From: Chrysaora quinquecirrha
Taxonomy: Eukaryota; Cnidaria; Scyphozoa; Semaeostomeae; Pelagiidae
Direction: 5' to 3'
Length of the DNA: 64,000 nucleotides
NCBI GenBank assembly: GCA_014526335.1
Contig: JACTAT010000268.1
Coordinates: 340,777-404,776, forward strand
A program made the translations under genes and the position numbers. This document shows positions 25,301 to 35,429 of the stretch, piece after piece. Below the pieces are notes generated by a model. It ran no database searches. It worked only from the letters and a program-made list of their open reading frames with translations, and was not told where the DNA came from. Position 1 is the first letter of the stretch; every line of letters begins with the position of its first letter.

Positions 25301-28300
25301 CAAATGATTTTTAAGGGTGCGTTCTTTTGAAGGGAATCAGAGATTGCTTTGATTTTTTGCTTCTACAAAGACTTCAAACTAGAGCAAAACAAAAAGAACT
25401 CACTGATTCGGTCTTTCAAGCAGACTTGAAGTTTCCAAGAAGTATTTATCGTCTTTCAAGTGGCTGTCCCAGCAGACTTTGAAAAGCCATGCAATGAAAT
25501 CAAAATTGTAATCCAACAGCTGACAGATCTTTACAAAAATCTTAAAAAGATTGCATCACCTCCTCTCCCGCCGTTTGGCGCAAAATCAGACTCGACCCAG
25601 TCCTAAATTATCACGAAGCCTAAAGACGCACCAAGAAACAACAACGAAAAACTGAGTCAGTTCCAAAAGAAGAAAGAAAATTTTTGTTGCTTCGCTAAGC
25701 TACAAATGCAATTCGCTTGATTCGGTCAGGAAAAGGGAATAGCGTTGCTACTGCAATGAAAAGAACAGAACAATGTCGAATCAATCTTTTGCTTCGCTCC
25801 AATAGAATGCACCCTAAGTGTCATTTTACCAAGACATCCCACCAAAAATTTTTTAGCTGATACATGGTTCTGCTGAACCTTATCAAATGTTCTTAAAATA
25901 CTCTGAAATATTTGCCAACGTTTACAGACCAATTCATAGTAAATTAAAAAAAATTCAAGCTTACTTCAATTCTTTTTTTCCAAGGACCTTGATGTCTTCA
26001 AGGCAATTTTTGATTTCTTCAGTCGTAAGAAGATGGCTTGCGTATTTTTCATCGTCCATAACAAGCTAGTAAAGGAGAAAAATTGGGTTCAGGGTAAGGC
26101 AAGACACTTTAAGATTAAACAAGAAGGAAAAGAAATTAAGACAAAACATGACACAACAAGACAAGACAAGTGAAGACCAGAAAGGTACAGACAAAAAACG
26201 ACACAAGACCGGACAGGTCACAACAAGACGGCGCAGGACAGGGCAAGACAAAACAAGACAAGACAAGACAAGACCAGACAAGACAAGACAAAACTATGAT
26301 AGGACAAGATAGAAAAGACAATAAATTCTAAAATCAACTTACCTGATTAGTAGTAGAAAGCATTTCAACTGGATTGTCACAATTGATAAAATCTGATACT
26401 TTATTGGCAGTGAACAAGGTATAATCACCCTCTGCATATCCATCACGCTGTCTTTTGTGTTTCTGAAATTCAAAGATTAGAAATTTGAGACGCCATGGAT
26501 ACATATAAAGATAAAGTTAACTCTTCACATAACAAATGAAAAGTGGCACTGGTCTGAAACCCTTATAAAATCCCTAACTTTGAAAGCTCATAGAATCAAT
26601 GATACAAGCTCTAAAGTAATGCAACTCTTGACCTAGACTAAATTTTGGCAGCTTAGTGTTAATTTGGAATAGTAAACTCTATATCTCAAACTTTTGAAAC
26701 AATTCCATAATTGCAGTCTTTCAACAAAAAGATCTATTGGAAAATAACACCTCAAACAAAAGAAAATAAGCAAAATCAGGAATGCATTTGGATAATCTCA
26801 AGGGTGCATTCCCTTCTTTTGAATCAAAGCAGAAGTTTGATTTGACATTTTTTTGCTCTGTTTATTGCAGTAGCGAAGCTAGTTCCCTTTTCCGGACTCG
26901 AAGTAAGCAAATTGCTTTGGCAGCAATTCGATTTTATTGCTTAGCGAAGCAAAAACATTTTCTGTGTTTTTTCCGGAATTCATTCAGTTTTTCATTCTTG
27001 TGTCTATGTGCCTTAAAATTACGTGACAATTTAGGACTGGATAGAGTCAGATTTTCGCGCCAAATGGCGTGAGAGGTTTGAGATTTAATGTCAAGATGAC
27101 AGCTGTGGAATTAAAACTTTAATAAACTGCATGGATTTTGTAAGTTTGCGAAGATAGATTCGGTTGAAGGTAGACAATTAGACAGTCTGAGGCTATTTCT
27201 TTGAAACCTTAAATTTGCTTTGAAGACCCAATCAACGAGTTTTTATTGTTTTGCTTTGGCTGCATGTCTTCCTCGAATAAAAAAGGGAAGCAAATCTCTG
27301 ATTCACTGAAAAAGAACACACCATTAACTTTCCTTCACAATCCTCGACATCAGTCAACACAGCTCAACATCACTCTGACAATATCAACCCAAAATATTCT
27401 CTCGACTATTACATACATTTGCCATAACAGCAAAGAAAGATGAGCTCTTCAAAGAAAAAACAGCTTTCAAATCTACTAGAATATTTCAACTTACCTCAGG
27501 TTTAAAAATATCGATTTTTGGTTTATTTTCATCCTCTGCCTCTTTAAAAACATGTTTCATATCCAGCAGTTTAGGATCAACTTTGCCAGGAGCTAAGTAG
27601 CCCTGTCATAGAAAGAATACAGTTACAGACAAAAACAAGTATGGAGTACTACAATTTTGTTCGCAGCCCTTAGCAAAGGATATTTTTGAGCTGATAACAC
27701 TGCAAAATCTGCAGATTCTCTAAGTTTTTCAAAATATTTGATTGTTTCAATGCTTGAATGTTTCGATAAAAAAAGAATACCCTATCCTCTATCTCAGTTT
27801 AAGTTCCTTTATTGCGTTTTATGACTCAGCTGAATTTTCTTCTAGAATAGCACTTTGACATACTATTCAATTTCAAATCAATTTCAAAGTTATAGAATAC
27901 AAGAAATTAAAGTTAATATCATAAAAAAGGGTATTCTGTGCGACCCAAAAGAAGCGGAGCTTATATCCTTTGGACGGCTAATTGATGTATCCTTTGGACG
28001 GCTAATTGATGTATCAATAATGCAATAACAAAATAACACATAATATTATCATATAGGAGGATAAACAATTTTCTGCTGTTTTAACTGACAGACATTGTTA
28101 ATGTCATACGAAATTTAAAGGCTTCTAGCAGTTACTTAAGGGGTGAAATGTTGGATAATTTGGCAAGGGCTTGAAAGTTTTAAAATAATTTATGAAACAG
28201 GAAAAGTAACATAACTGACCTGACAGACGACGAATATTTCAGCTGATTCATTTCTGGATGCCTGCAAATAAAGATTTATATAATTATTTTTACAATAACA

Positions 28301-31300
28301 AAGCAAATGTTAAGTCAAGTGGAGTCAAGGTCATGTCGGATAAGGTAGGTCATGTCGGATAAGGTAAGATTAGGTCAGGTTGTGTCGAGTCAGGTCTGGT
28401 CAGGACAGATCAGGTCAGGTCAGGTCAGGTCGGGTCAGGTCGGGTCAGGTCAAATTGTATTAAGATCAGATCAGATCAAATCAGATCAGATCAGATCAAA
28501 TCAGATTATGACAGGTCGGATCAGGTCAGGACAGGTTATGTCAGATCAGGTCAGTTCAGGTTAGATCAGGTAAAACTGTTTTAAGGTCAGATCAGATCAA
28601 ATCAGATCAGATCAGGTCACGTCAAGTCACGCCACGCCACGTCAAGCCACGTCACGTCACGTCACGCCACCTGAAGTCAGGTTTTGTCAAGAGATCTCAC
28701 ATCAGGTCAGGTCAGGTCGGATCAAAACAAATTAAGAAAATGGATAAAGTAAGATCAATTCAGATTGTAAAGATTGTCGAATTACAAACCTGTGGTTTAG
28801 TCGCATGAACTTTGGTAAACAAAGCTTGGAAGGTAATAAGCAATGCTGCATAATCTTTCGATCTGAAAACCTTAAAAAAAATTGATGCATAGAAAGTCGT
28901 GCTCTAAACACAAAATGACTGCTTTGAAGGGTAATTTGTTTAGAACGGCAAGGTAACTAATTGATGTTATGATTTTCATACCTTTGTTACAAACCATCCT
29001 CCTTTCTTCAGAAACTCACAAGCAAGTTTGAGAGCAGAAAGCGTCAGCTGGGCTAAAAACAAAAAATACCCTTAATGAGAGGAAAACACGAGAATTTAAT
29101 CTTAACACAGACCAATTTTGATGAAAACACCAGACCAAGGGCGTATGCTTTCAGACACTTTAGGCAAACGAAGAGTTGGCAGGAGCCAAAATCGTGTTCT
29201 TTCAGTGCTATCAACCAAAAAGGTAGGCTTGATAGGCTACTTTGATAAACTATTTTTTGGAAAATACACTATTTTGGTACTTGATTTTTCCGTAGACTTC
29301 CTCGAGATTTGTTGTGTTGCACATTCTCTTGGTGAATTTTAGAAATAGTAGAGTTCAAAGAATTAAGCCTTCTGTTCTTGGAGCTGATTTGCAAGAATCT
29401 TTCGCTTTCGATTTTTAATTTTGATTTCGACAAAGCAGCATCTGAAATCAGTAAAGCAAAAGTTGGCCTCATTTTCATTGAAGCTTTCAGATGACAAAGT
29501 TCCAAATTCGATTATGTTTGGATTTTTCTCTGCGAAGTCTGCAAATATCATCTATTTTAAGAATTTCCATTCTTTTGGCGGTTTTCTCTGTTAACTTGGT
29601 CGTTTTCAGAATGCACATTCAAAGTCTGCATTTTTAGAAAATTTTCGAAACTTCCGCAAACAATACGACAACAATACGCTCCAAAAATCTAAATGAGAAC
29701 TTTTCTACTTGCAAGAAATACGATTATTTAAAAATACATTTTTAACCTTGAGTAAAAGCATCCTGTACCCATGCAGAACCAACATTAGGAGCACCATCAT
29801 TAAGAACACAATCTGCTTTCCAGGTTTTCAGTTCTTTTTTTAAGTTCTATAAACAAACAAAACGAGAATAAAACGCATGAAAATAACCAAAACTGCCTAC
29901 ATTTTTGACGGCTCAAGCCAGTTTGTTATTACACAGCACCAAGAATGTAGAGGTGACATGTTTATTTAGCCTCAGTTGCTAGGATCTCGGTCGGAGGTTA
30001 ACTAATTGAGACCTCTTCCCTGTCTGTGACGCTACCGAAGCTGGGGCTCGAACTCTGACTTCGCTTAGCTTCTGACACCATAAGCCAGCTGGATCAGACC
30101 AGAAATATAACACACTTTTTAAAGAAGCAATCTCGCATTAAGTGCAAAAAGTTTGATGGGGTATAATTTCAGGGAAGAAAAAAACGAAAAATTTTCCCCA
30201 CCAGCATTTTCAGATACAAAAATAAAAAATTTATTTCATTGATTACTGCCAGTTTTCTAATTAAAATCTTTGTTAGTTTCTAATAGAATGTTTCTAATAG
30301 AATGTTTCTAATATAATAGACTGCCAGTTTTCTAATAAAACTTTGTCAAGACAATTATCAAACTTATCATCTTCACAATCAATCAACGAATCAACGTTTT
30401 CACCGCAAGTTAGCCATCTTCCTCTGCCATCATTACTTCTTCAAAACCTCATCCTTTTCTCTGTTTAAAAAGTAAACCTGCTGAAGACCAACGTTTCCTT
30501 CTCAATCGGAGCAGTGCCTTGCTGCAACTTGCAGTTTAGCAAAAACAAAATTTAACCATGGGATGACTGGAAGATTTGTAGCTTCATGGCATTTTGATAC
30601 AGTTGTAATCCTTTTATAGAATATTATCAACCTCACAAACATTTTATTAAATTTCCCCGAGATATTTTACCGAAGTATTATATGAATTTCAACCAAAATT
30701 TTGCACTTACCTGCCTGCAGCTTTCAGTTGTAATATCACCAATCAATGTGGTAACATTCTTGATACTTTTAATTGGAACAAGATCAACACCTAAGAATAT
30801 TGCAAAAAGATAAAACGTAGAAAGCATGACATGGCCGAAGGGTTTAAAATATCATGAAAAAATCATGTTTATGTGGGGGCTAGTGATATTGCATTCATAT
30901 GAGAAGCAGACTACTCCACCTACAGTAGATGAAATCTCACTGGCAAGTTTGACAACAAAGGGAGTTTTTTCCTCACTGAAACAATGAGAGCTGAGCTATT
31001 TCACACAGGGAGGATAAATTTATTAGTTACAGCGTGCAAGTACACGTGCAAGTGCAAGTTTAATAAAAAATGAAAATGACCATCCTTTTATTGCATCATC
31101 AAATTTAAATTACAATTTGGTTCACTTTTCCAGGCTGAAATCCACCATATGAACATGAACTGAAATTCAATTCACTTAGCGAGCTTTCTCAATTGAGTGA
31201 GTTGCAGGGTGAAACTTTTACCAACTCTTCATGGTACAAAAATTTGGATACAAGATAGATCCATGTTTTAAAGTTGTTCTCATTACTTGAACAAAACATG

Positions 31301-34300
31301 ACAAAGTTTTTACTTCAAACTTTTCACTTACCAACTATTAGGCTGGACATAGGCATAAACTTTGATGCAACCTGAAGCCTGGAATTTAAAAACATACAAA
31401 ATTGTTTATTCTATATTTTATTATTAGAAAAACAAACAAGTTATAATGATAAGGATAAGTATCATTAGTATATACAATAAGTTCATAGGTACACACTGCT
31501 ACTGATAGAGTCAAGGGAATGGATAGAGACTGTGTCCGTTATATGTCTAAAAGACAAATATTTTAAATGGACACACAACATTCAAATAGCATCCAAAATA
31601 ATTTGTTGCATTTACAACGTATGGGAGTTAGTTAGACCATAGTTAATGCTTAGACAAAATTAGACCCGGTTTAATGTTTTAGACCATTGAAGTAAATATC
31701 CCCATTTGTCAAGGAAGCAAACTTGAAAACCAGGCTCTCATGGAATATAGTAGGTGTGCTTGTTACCACGCCTGAAGTCAGCCAGGCATGTGTTGGTGTG
31801 TGACCATTTATTTGCTTGGGTTTTGAGTGGTTTATGATTTTTTCACGATAAGGCCCCATCTACAGGGATACATTTTCAAAAAGTTGCGTTTTCTGGCCAG
31901 TGAAAACGCATCAAATGTTCTCCATCTACACGAGTGTTTTAAGAAGGTTTTCACTGACCACTTGAAAATGATACATCACATTTTCTAAGGCCGCGTCTAC
32001 ATTGATAGCTACATTTTCTGATGAAAACACAATGATCTCTTTGCATTTTCACCTCCTGTCTAAATGACATTGGTAAATCTGTGACTGAAAACGCAAACAT
32101 TTGAAAACAGTTTCCAAAATGGAATCTTTTGAAACGCAACTTTTTGAAAACACTCTTGTGTAGACATCGAAACATTTCAAAATAAAGAAAAGAACATTAT
32201 TATATAGTGGTTCCTTGTAGTTTGATCATTAAATAAAGAAGTATTTGAAATTCCTATATGAAATTATTCATATAGGCCAAATACGAATTTGTGCTCATGC
32301 GATATGAGCCTAACTGCATGCGTTTTGGTACCTTAGGCCAGGTACCAACCTTATATAGTAATATGCAAGACTTCAGTACTTGTGTGATACGAGTATAAAA
32401 CTCACACAGTTACTCACCAGTCAGCCCAGCTCTGGTGGTCGTGTGATTAGCACTTGTGCTTCTCACAAAATAAACCCTGGTTCGATTCTCACACATGTCA
32501 CTGATGAGCTCCAATAAGAGCGAAATGCGTCTGGCATTTGAGCATGGGGCGGCTGGTGAAATTATTCAAATAAAGAAGTCATTAAACATTAAGTCCCTTT
32601 TGGATTATCATCTTGGTGCAAAATCGGATATCTGACATAGGGATGAATTGAAATTACCAAATAGAAGTAAATAAAATTAAAATAAATTACCATCCTCCTG
32701 GTGCTGCACAGAGATCAATAACAACTCTTGACTTTTGAAGGAAATTATATTTTCTATTCAACTGAATTAACTTGAAAGCTGAACGTGCTCTGTAACCTAG
32801 AGAGATGAAACATCTTGAATTTAATGACAGATTTCAAAGATTTACATCTTTTCAACCAACCATCACCATATGAATTAGACACATGCTAGCGAATCTATAA
32901 TCACTACTGTGGTGGATAATCACTACTTGTGGTGGGTTACTATGCTTGCGGTGGTGGCAGTTTTGGCGTACTGTGGTGGATAATCACTACTTGTGGTGGG
33001 TTATTATGCTTGTTGTGGTGGTAGTTTTTGCGTACTGTGGTGGATAATCACTACTTGTGGTGGGTTATTATGCTTTATGTGGTGAATACGAAATCATAAC
33101 AAAACTCTATAGATCAAGCAAGAAAAAACCACAAAACCACCACAGTACGCCAAAACTGCCACCACCGAAGCATAGTAACCCACCACAAGTAGTGATTATC
33201 CATCACAGTAAGCCAAAACTGCCACCACCACAAGCATAGTAACCCACCACAAGTAGCGATTATCCACCACAGTAAGCAGAAACTACCACCACAGTACGCT
33301 AATAGTGCCACGACAGTAGGGATTATCCACCACAGTAGGGATTATAGATTCGCTATAGTGAGACAGGGTATTATCAAAAACAATCTAGCAAAGGTTGGAG
33401 AACACGAATTCAAGATTGGCCCTCAAAAATTTTCACCAGAAGTACCCTTAATTAATGCGTAATTATGCATAATTAAGACAATTAAAAAAGTTGTACTTTT
33501 TAAAATCTGGTTACTGCAATATGTAGATCTTGAAACAATGTGTAAAATTCTTTGACTGTATTTCAATACAACCTTCCAGTTTCGAGACAAACTTCATTGA
33601 AATAATGATGATGTCATCGTCCTAAGGCTCAGTATGGGCTTCTGTCAACTCTTGTAACTTCACAAATAGGGCTCGAATTGTCAAAAACTGCTTACAATGT
33701 GATACGTGTATGTATGACAGCATAATAAGCATAATAAGCCCTACTGCAAGTTTGGAAAAATGAAGAAAGGGGGTTCACTGCATAAACAATAGGAATCTCA
33801 TTATGAATTCTGTATAGCAAATTTGACCTCTCGCCATTTCCAGCAGGTTTAATATTAAAACTTCAAATCTCAAAGATGAGTAGTGCTTCATAAGATATGG
33901 AGTTTTTAATGCAAAAATCTTATATATAGAGTCCAAAATTCAGTCTCAGTGTTATGTTTCATCATTGTAGCAATTGTATTATTGATTTTATGAGCGTGCA
34001 AAGTTTCCAACTATATATAAGGACTTTGACTTTCAATAAGTGACTGTTGGTGAAACTTTTGATCTGACTTGTCTGAATCCTTATAATATCGAAAACTTCT
34101 AATGCTAATCAAGCAATAATACAAGGGTTTAGACAGTAAAACTTTGCACCTAGACTTAAATTTGGCTGCTTAATACGAATTTGGTATGTAGAACTCAATA
34201 TCTGGAACTTTTGAACAGTTACTATAATGGCAGCCATCTGATAGGAAAGTTGCTTTGAACAAAAAACAGTTTGGTTTACAAGATCATAATTCAAATTAGG

Positions 34301-34742
34301 AAGTTTTGGACCTTCACTGTGCTGCCACTTATGCTCATACCCCATTTATACTCATACCCCGACACAAAATTAACCAAATCATGATCGTGATCACAATCCC
34401 AGAGGATCTCGATCGGCTACGTTTACACAACATCAAAATGAAAGATGATAATGATTGCGGTCGGTTAGTGCATGCACATTGTGCTTTACTAGGGAAAGGG
34501 AGTTTGTTACCAACAAGAAAGATGGCGACAAAACATACCCACTGCTCTGTAGCAATGACTTTGTGACTAGAAATGAGGAGTAATTTCAACAAGGAGGAGA
34601 CATACAGTAGGCTAAAACCATAGGATTGTGATCAAATGTTTACGAAAAGTCCTATTGACTTGAATACTGTTTTACCTGTTTCCTTAGCAAGATGATAATA
34701 TTTATCTTTTCGTGCTTTTCCGATCTTCTGCTTTTTCTTCAT
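13317..34742 (-). CDS. FTSJ3: FTSJ3/SPB1-type pre-rRNA 2'-O-ribose methyltransferase
   Basis: Exons in transcript order: 34742-34676, 32796-32691, 31378-31332, 30790-30711, 29846-29747, 29052-28982, 28870-28790, 28261-28220, 27602-27495, 26462-26343, 26065-25965, 25170-25059, 24442-24384, 23059-22933, 22161 to about 21896, 21124-20852, 19406-19310, 18892-18715, 16834-16740, 15687-15614, 13456-13317 (stop TAG). Phases close at every junction except exon 15/16. The N-terminal RrmJ/FtsJ domain has the SAM motif DLCAAPGGW (50-58) and the tetrad K31, D117, K157, E192, so it should be active. The conserved SPB1 middle (LLNW-like GILNWRRK) and C-terminal parts (SFNRYTYG, NARPMKK, YKKAGL, basic tail) follow. 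The family methylates pre-rRNA ribose in the nucleolus during 60S/40S assembly. Length is about 780 residues against about 847 in human. The start is the first Met of the conserved [20 protein letters not shown]. Confidence 0.93.
14631..14962. mobile_element. MITE with GCATTGAC...GGATAG ends
   Basis: Left GCATTGACCCTTATCGGATAG and right CTATCCGGCTCAGTGTCAATGC are imperfect inverted repeats. A second inner pair, GTTTACATTA and TGATGTAAAC, nests inside. No ORF. It lies in the last intron of FTSJ3. Confidence 0.65.
16000..16380. repeat. Dispersed hairpin-cored repeat copy
   Basis: Shares TTTATAGAACGGAGAACTTT, GGGGTGAAAAGTTTTACCCC and TCATGAAATCAATATTACCA blocks with the copies at 6.9, 12.2, 26.6 and 34.0 kb. 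The sequence around 16110-16225 can fold on itself. It lies in a FTSJ3 intron. Confidence 0.55.
17100..18700. repeat. AAATAAATGA-type AT-rich low-complexity tract with an inverted segment
   Basis: About 1.6 kb of AAATA/AATGA permutations. GCGATAAACAGTG-like motifs recur near 17461, 17674 and 18607, and near 20331 outside the tract. The segment 18110-18300 is in opposite orientation to 17460-17660 (for example CAAATAAACAAAAAATACAA on each strand). Long minus-strand frames rich in Phe, Ile and Tyr here are composition artefacts. It lies in FTSJ3 intron 18. Confidence 0.75.
23299..24195. repeat. Polypurine minisatellite, unit about 75-78 bp
   Basis: At least six units between about 23680 and 24130, each with AACAGAATAAGGAAAGTAAG, a GACGAAGAGGAAAAGGAGGG block and GACTAGGAAGGAGAAG. 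The plus strand is almost all purine, so the FTSJ3 transcript carries a long polypyrimidine run in intron 13. Flanks on both sides are degenerate GA-rich sequence. It supports long but meaningless ORFs on both strands. Confidence 0.9.
25312..25817. mobile_element. Harbinger-like MITE, TAA-GGGTGC...GCACCC-TAA
   Basis: The ends GGGTGCGTTCTTTTGAA and ATAGAATGCACCC are imperfect inverted repeats, each flanked by TAA. A 3-bp TWA duplication and GGG-type ends fit PIF/Harbinger (family knowledge). The copy near 26.8 kb is related, including the TTGCTTCGCTAAG block in inverted orientation. It lies in FTSJ3 intron 11. Confidence 0.65.
26105..26310. repeat. (ACAAG)n pentanucleotide array
   Basis: Degenerate ACAAG repeats, cleanest at about 26235-26292. 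It lies in a FTSJ3 intron between exons 10 and 11. Confidence 0.85.
26520..26780. repeat. Dispersed hairpin-cored repeat, partial copy
   Basis: Shares CCCTTATAAAATC, TCATAGAATCAATGATACAA and CTCTATATCTCAAACTTTTG with the other copies. Only the right half is present. Confidence 0.5.
26802..27076. mobile_element. Truncated relative of the GGGTGC-ended MITE
   Basis: Begins with AGGGTGCATTCCCTTCTTTT, then runs as the inverted counterpart of 25540-25817 (AGTAGCGAAGC, AATTGC, TTGCTTAGCGAAGCAA, TTTAGGACTGG, CGCCAAATGGCG). The second end is not visible. Confidence 0.5.
28310..28740. repeat. (GGTCA)n / (GATCA)n pentanucleotide array
   Basis: About 430 bp of GGTCA units, partly diverged to AGATC and CACGT/CACGC variants, in FTSJ3 intron 7. 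It produces an artefactual plus-strand frame rich in Ser, Gly and Gln. Confidence 0.9.
30030..30105 (-). repeat. tRNA-derived SINE-like fragment
   Basis: On the minus strand, AGCTGGCTTATGGTGTCAG resembles a diverged A box and AGAGTTCGAGCCCC matches the pol III B box (GGTTCGANNCC), at tRNA-like spacing. It is not a functional tRNA. It lies in FTSJ3 intron 4. Confidence 0.5.
31855..32165. mobile_element. MITE with CTACA...TTTTCAAAAAGTTGCGTTT arms
   Basis: CATTTTCAAAAAGTTGCGTTT near 31870 is mirrored by GAAACGCAACTTTTTGAAAA near 32130, with ATCTACA and TGTAGA outside. A second inner GTCTACATTGATAG block near 32000 suggests a composite. No ORF. It lies in FTSJ3 intron 2. Confidence 0.6.
32400..32565 (+). 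repeat. tRNA-derived SINE, plus strand
   Basis: TGGTCGTGTGATTAGCAC (A-box-like) and CTGGTTCGATTCTC (B box) are at tRNA spacing. Downstream, GATGAGCTCCAATAAGAGC followed by GAAATGCGTCTGGC resembles the conserved central segment of widespread metazoan SINEs; that last comparison is from memory. It lies in FTSJ3 intron 1. Confidence 0.6.
32888..33355. mobile_element. Long palindrome of TGGTGG-rich sequence
   Basis: The outer ends AGCGAATCTATAATC and GATTATAGATTCGCT are perfect inverted repeats. Inside, three GTGGTGGATAATCACTAC units on the left mirror GTAGTGATTATCCACCAC-like units on the right. The arms are about 200 bp. It lies in FTSJ3 intron 1. Confidence 0.75.
33950..34270. repeat. Dispersed hairpin-cored repeat, fullest copy
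   Basis: Contains ATTGATTTTATGAGCGTGCA, ATATAAGGACTTTGAC, TGGTGAAACTTTTGATC, CTTATAATATCGAAAAC, GTAAAACTTTGCACCTAGAC and GAACTCAATATCTGGAAC in the order seen in the other copies. It lies in FTSJ3 intron 1. Confidence 0.55.
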
Positions 34743-35018
34743 GACTGGGTAATATTTTCAGTTTTTTATAACAAATCTTGTGCAAGTTTCATCCAAGATC
34801 GAAGAAAACTATTACATGTGATCTAACTCTCGTTTATGTTTTCTATCTTCGCCCAGGAGCCAGGTCGAGGCAAATTCAAAATGTCATTTCAGCATTGGAA
34901 CGAGGCTCAGGAAACGCTATATTCTTTTTCTGCTTTTCAGTTCTGACACTGAAGAAAATCACCCTGAATGCTCAAAAGTTGTTGGTATTTTTCTTTTGAA
35001 TGACAAAATTGGTTTAGT
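34743..35018. promoter_or_regulatory. Divergent FTSJ3 / INO80E-A start region
   Basis: Only 276 bp separate the FTSJ3 ATG (minus) and the INO80E copy A ATG (plus). The sequence contains two splice-acceptor-like sites facing the INO80E ATG: TATCTTCGCCCAG ending at 34857 and TTGGTTTAG ending just before TTATG. These would fit a 5'-UTR intron or a trans-splice site. No TATA box or other element can be asserted. The copy B counterpart (53930-54182) is clearly diverged. Confidence 0.45.
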
Positions 35019-35429
35019 TATGTCTGAGTATAGTGGAGGATATCGTAAATGGCCTCAAGAAGACAACGACGGTCTTCACATGAAGCAAAAATATCGTTCT
35101 CTGAAAAGGAAAATGAGATGCCTGTTGTATGAACAAGAATGTTTTCACTGATTTATCTGCTTCAGCCAATTCGGAGATTCGGAGATTCGGTGATTCGGAG
35201 ATTCGAAGATTCAAATACAAAAGTTTTACGAAAAATTTCTCGCAAATGGAAAAAGATAGAAAGGTGCAACTTTTATTAATGTTAAAATAGACATTTAATC
35301 TATCACTTTCTGTGCTAAAAATTTTCCATTTCATTACCACTACGAAATTTCAGCCCATTTTAAAACTCCACTTTTCGTGCATCTCAAAGGATGGCGAATC
35401 TCCGGGAATCTCCGGGAATCTCCGGAGGA

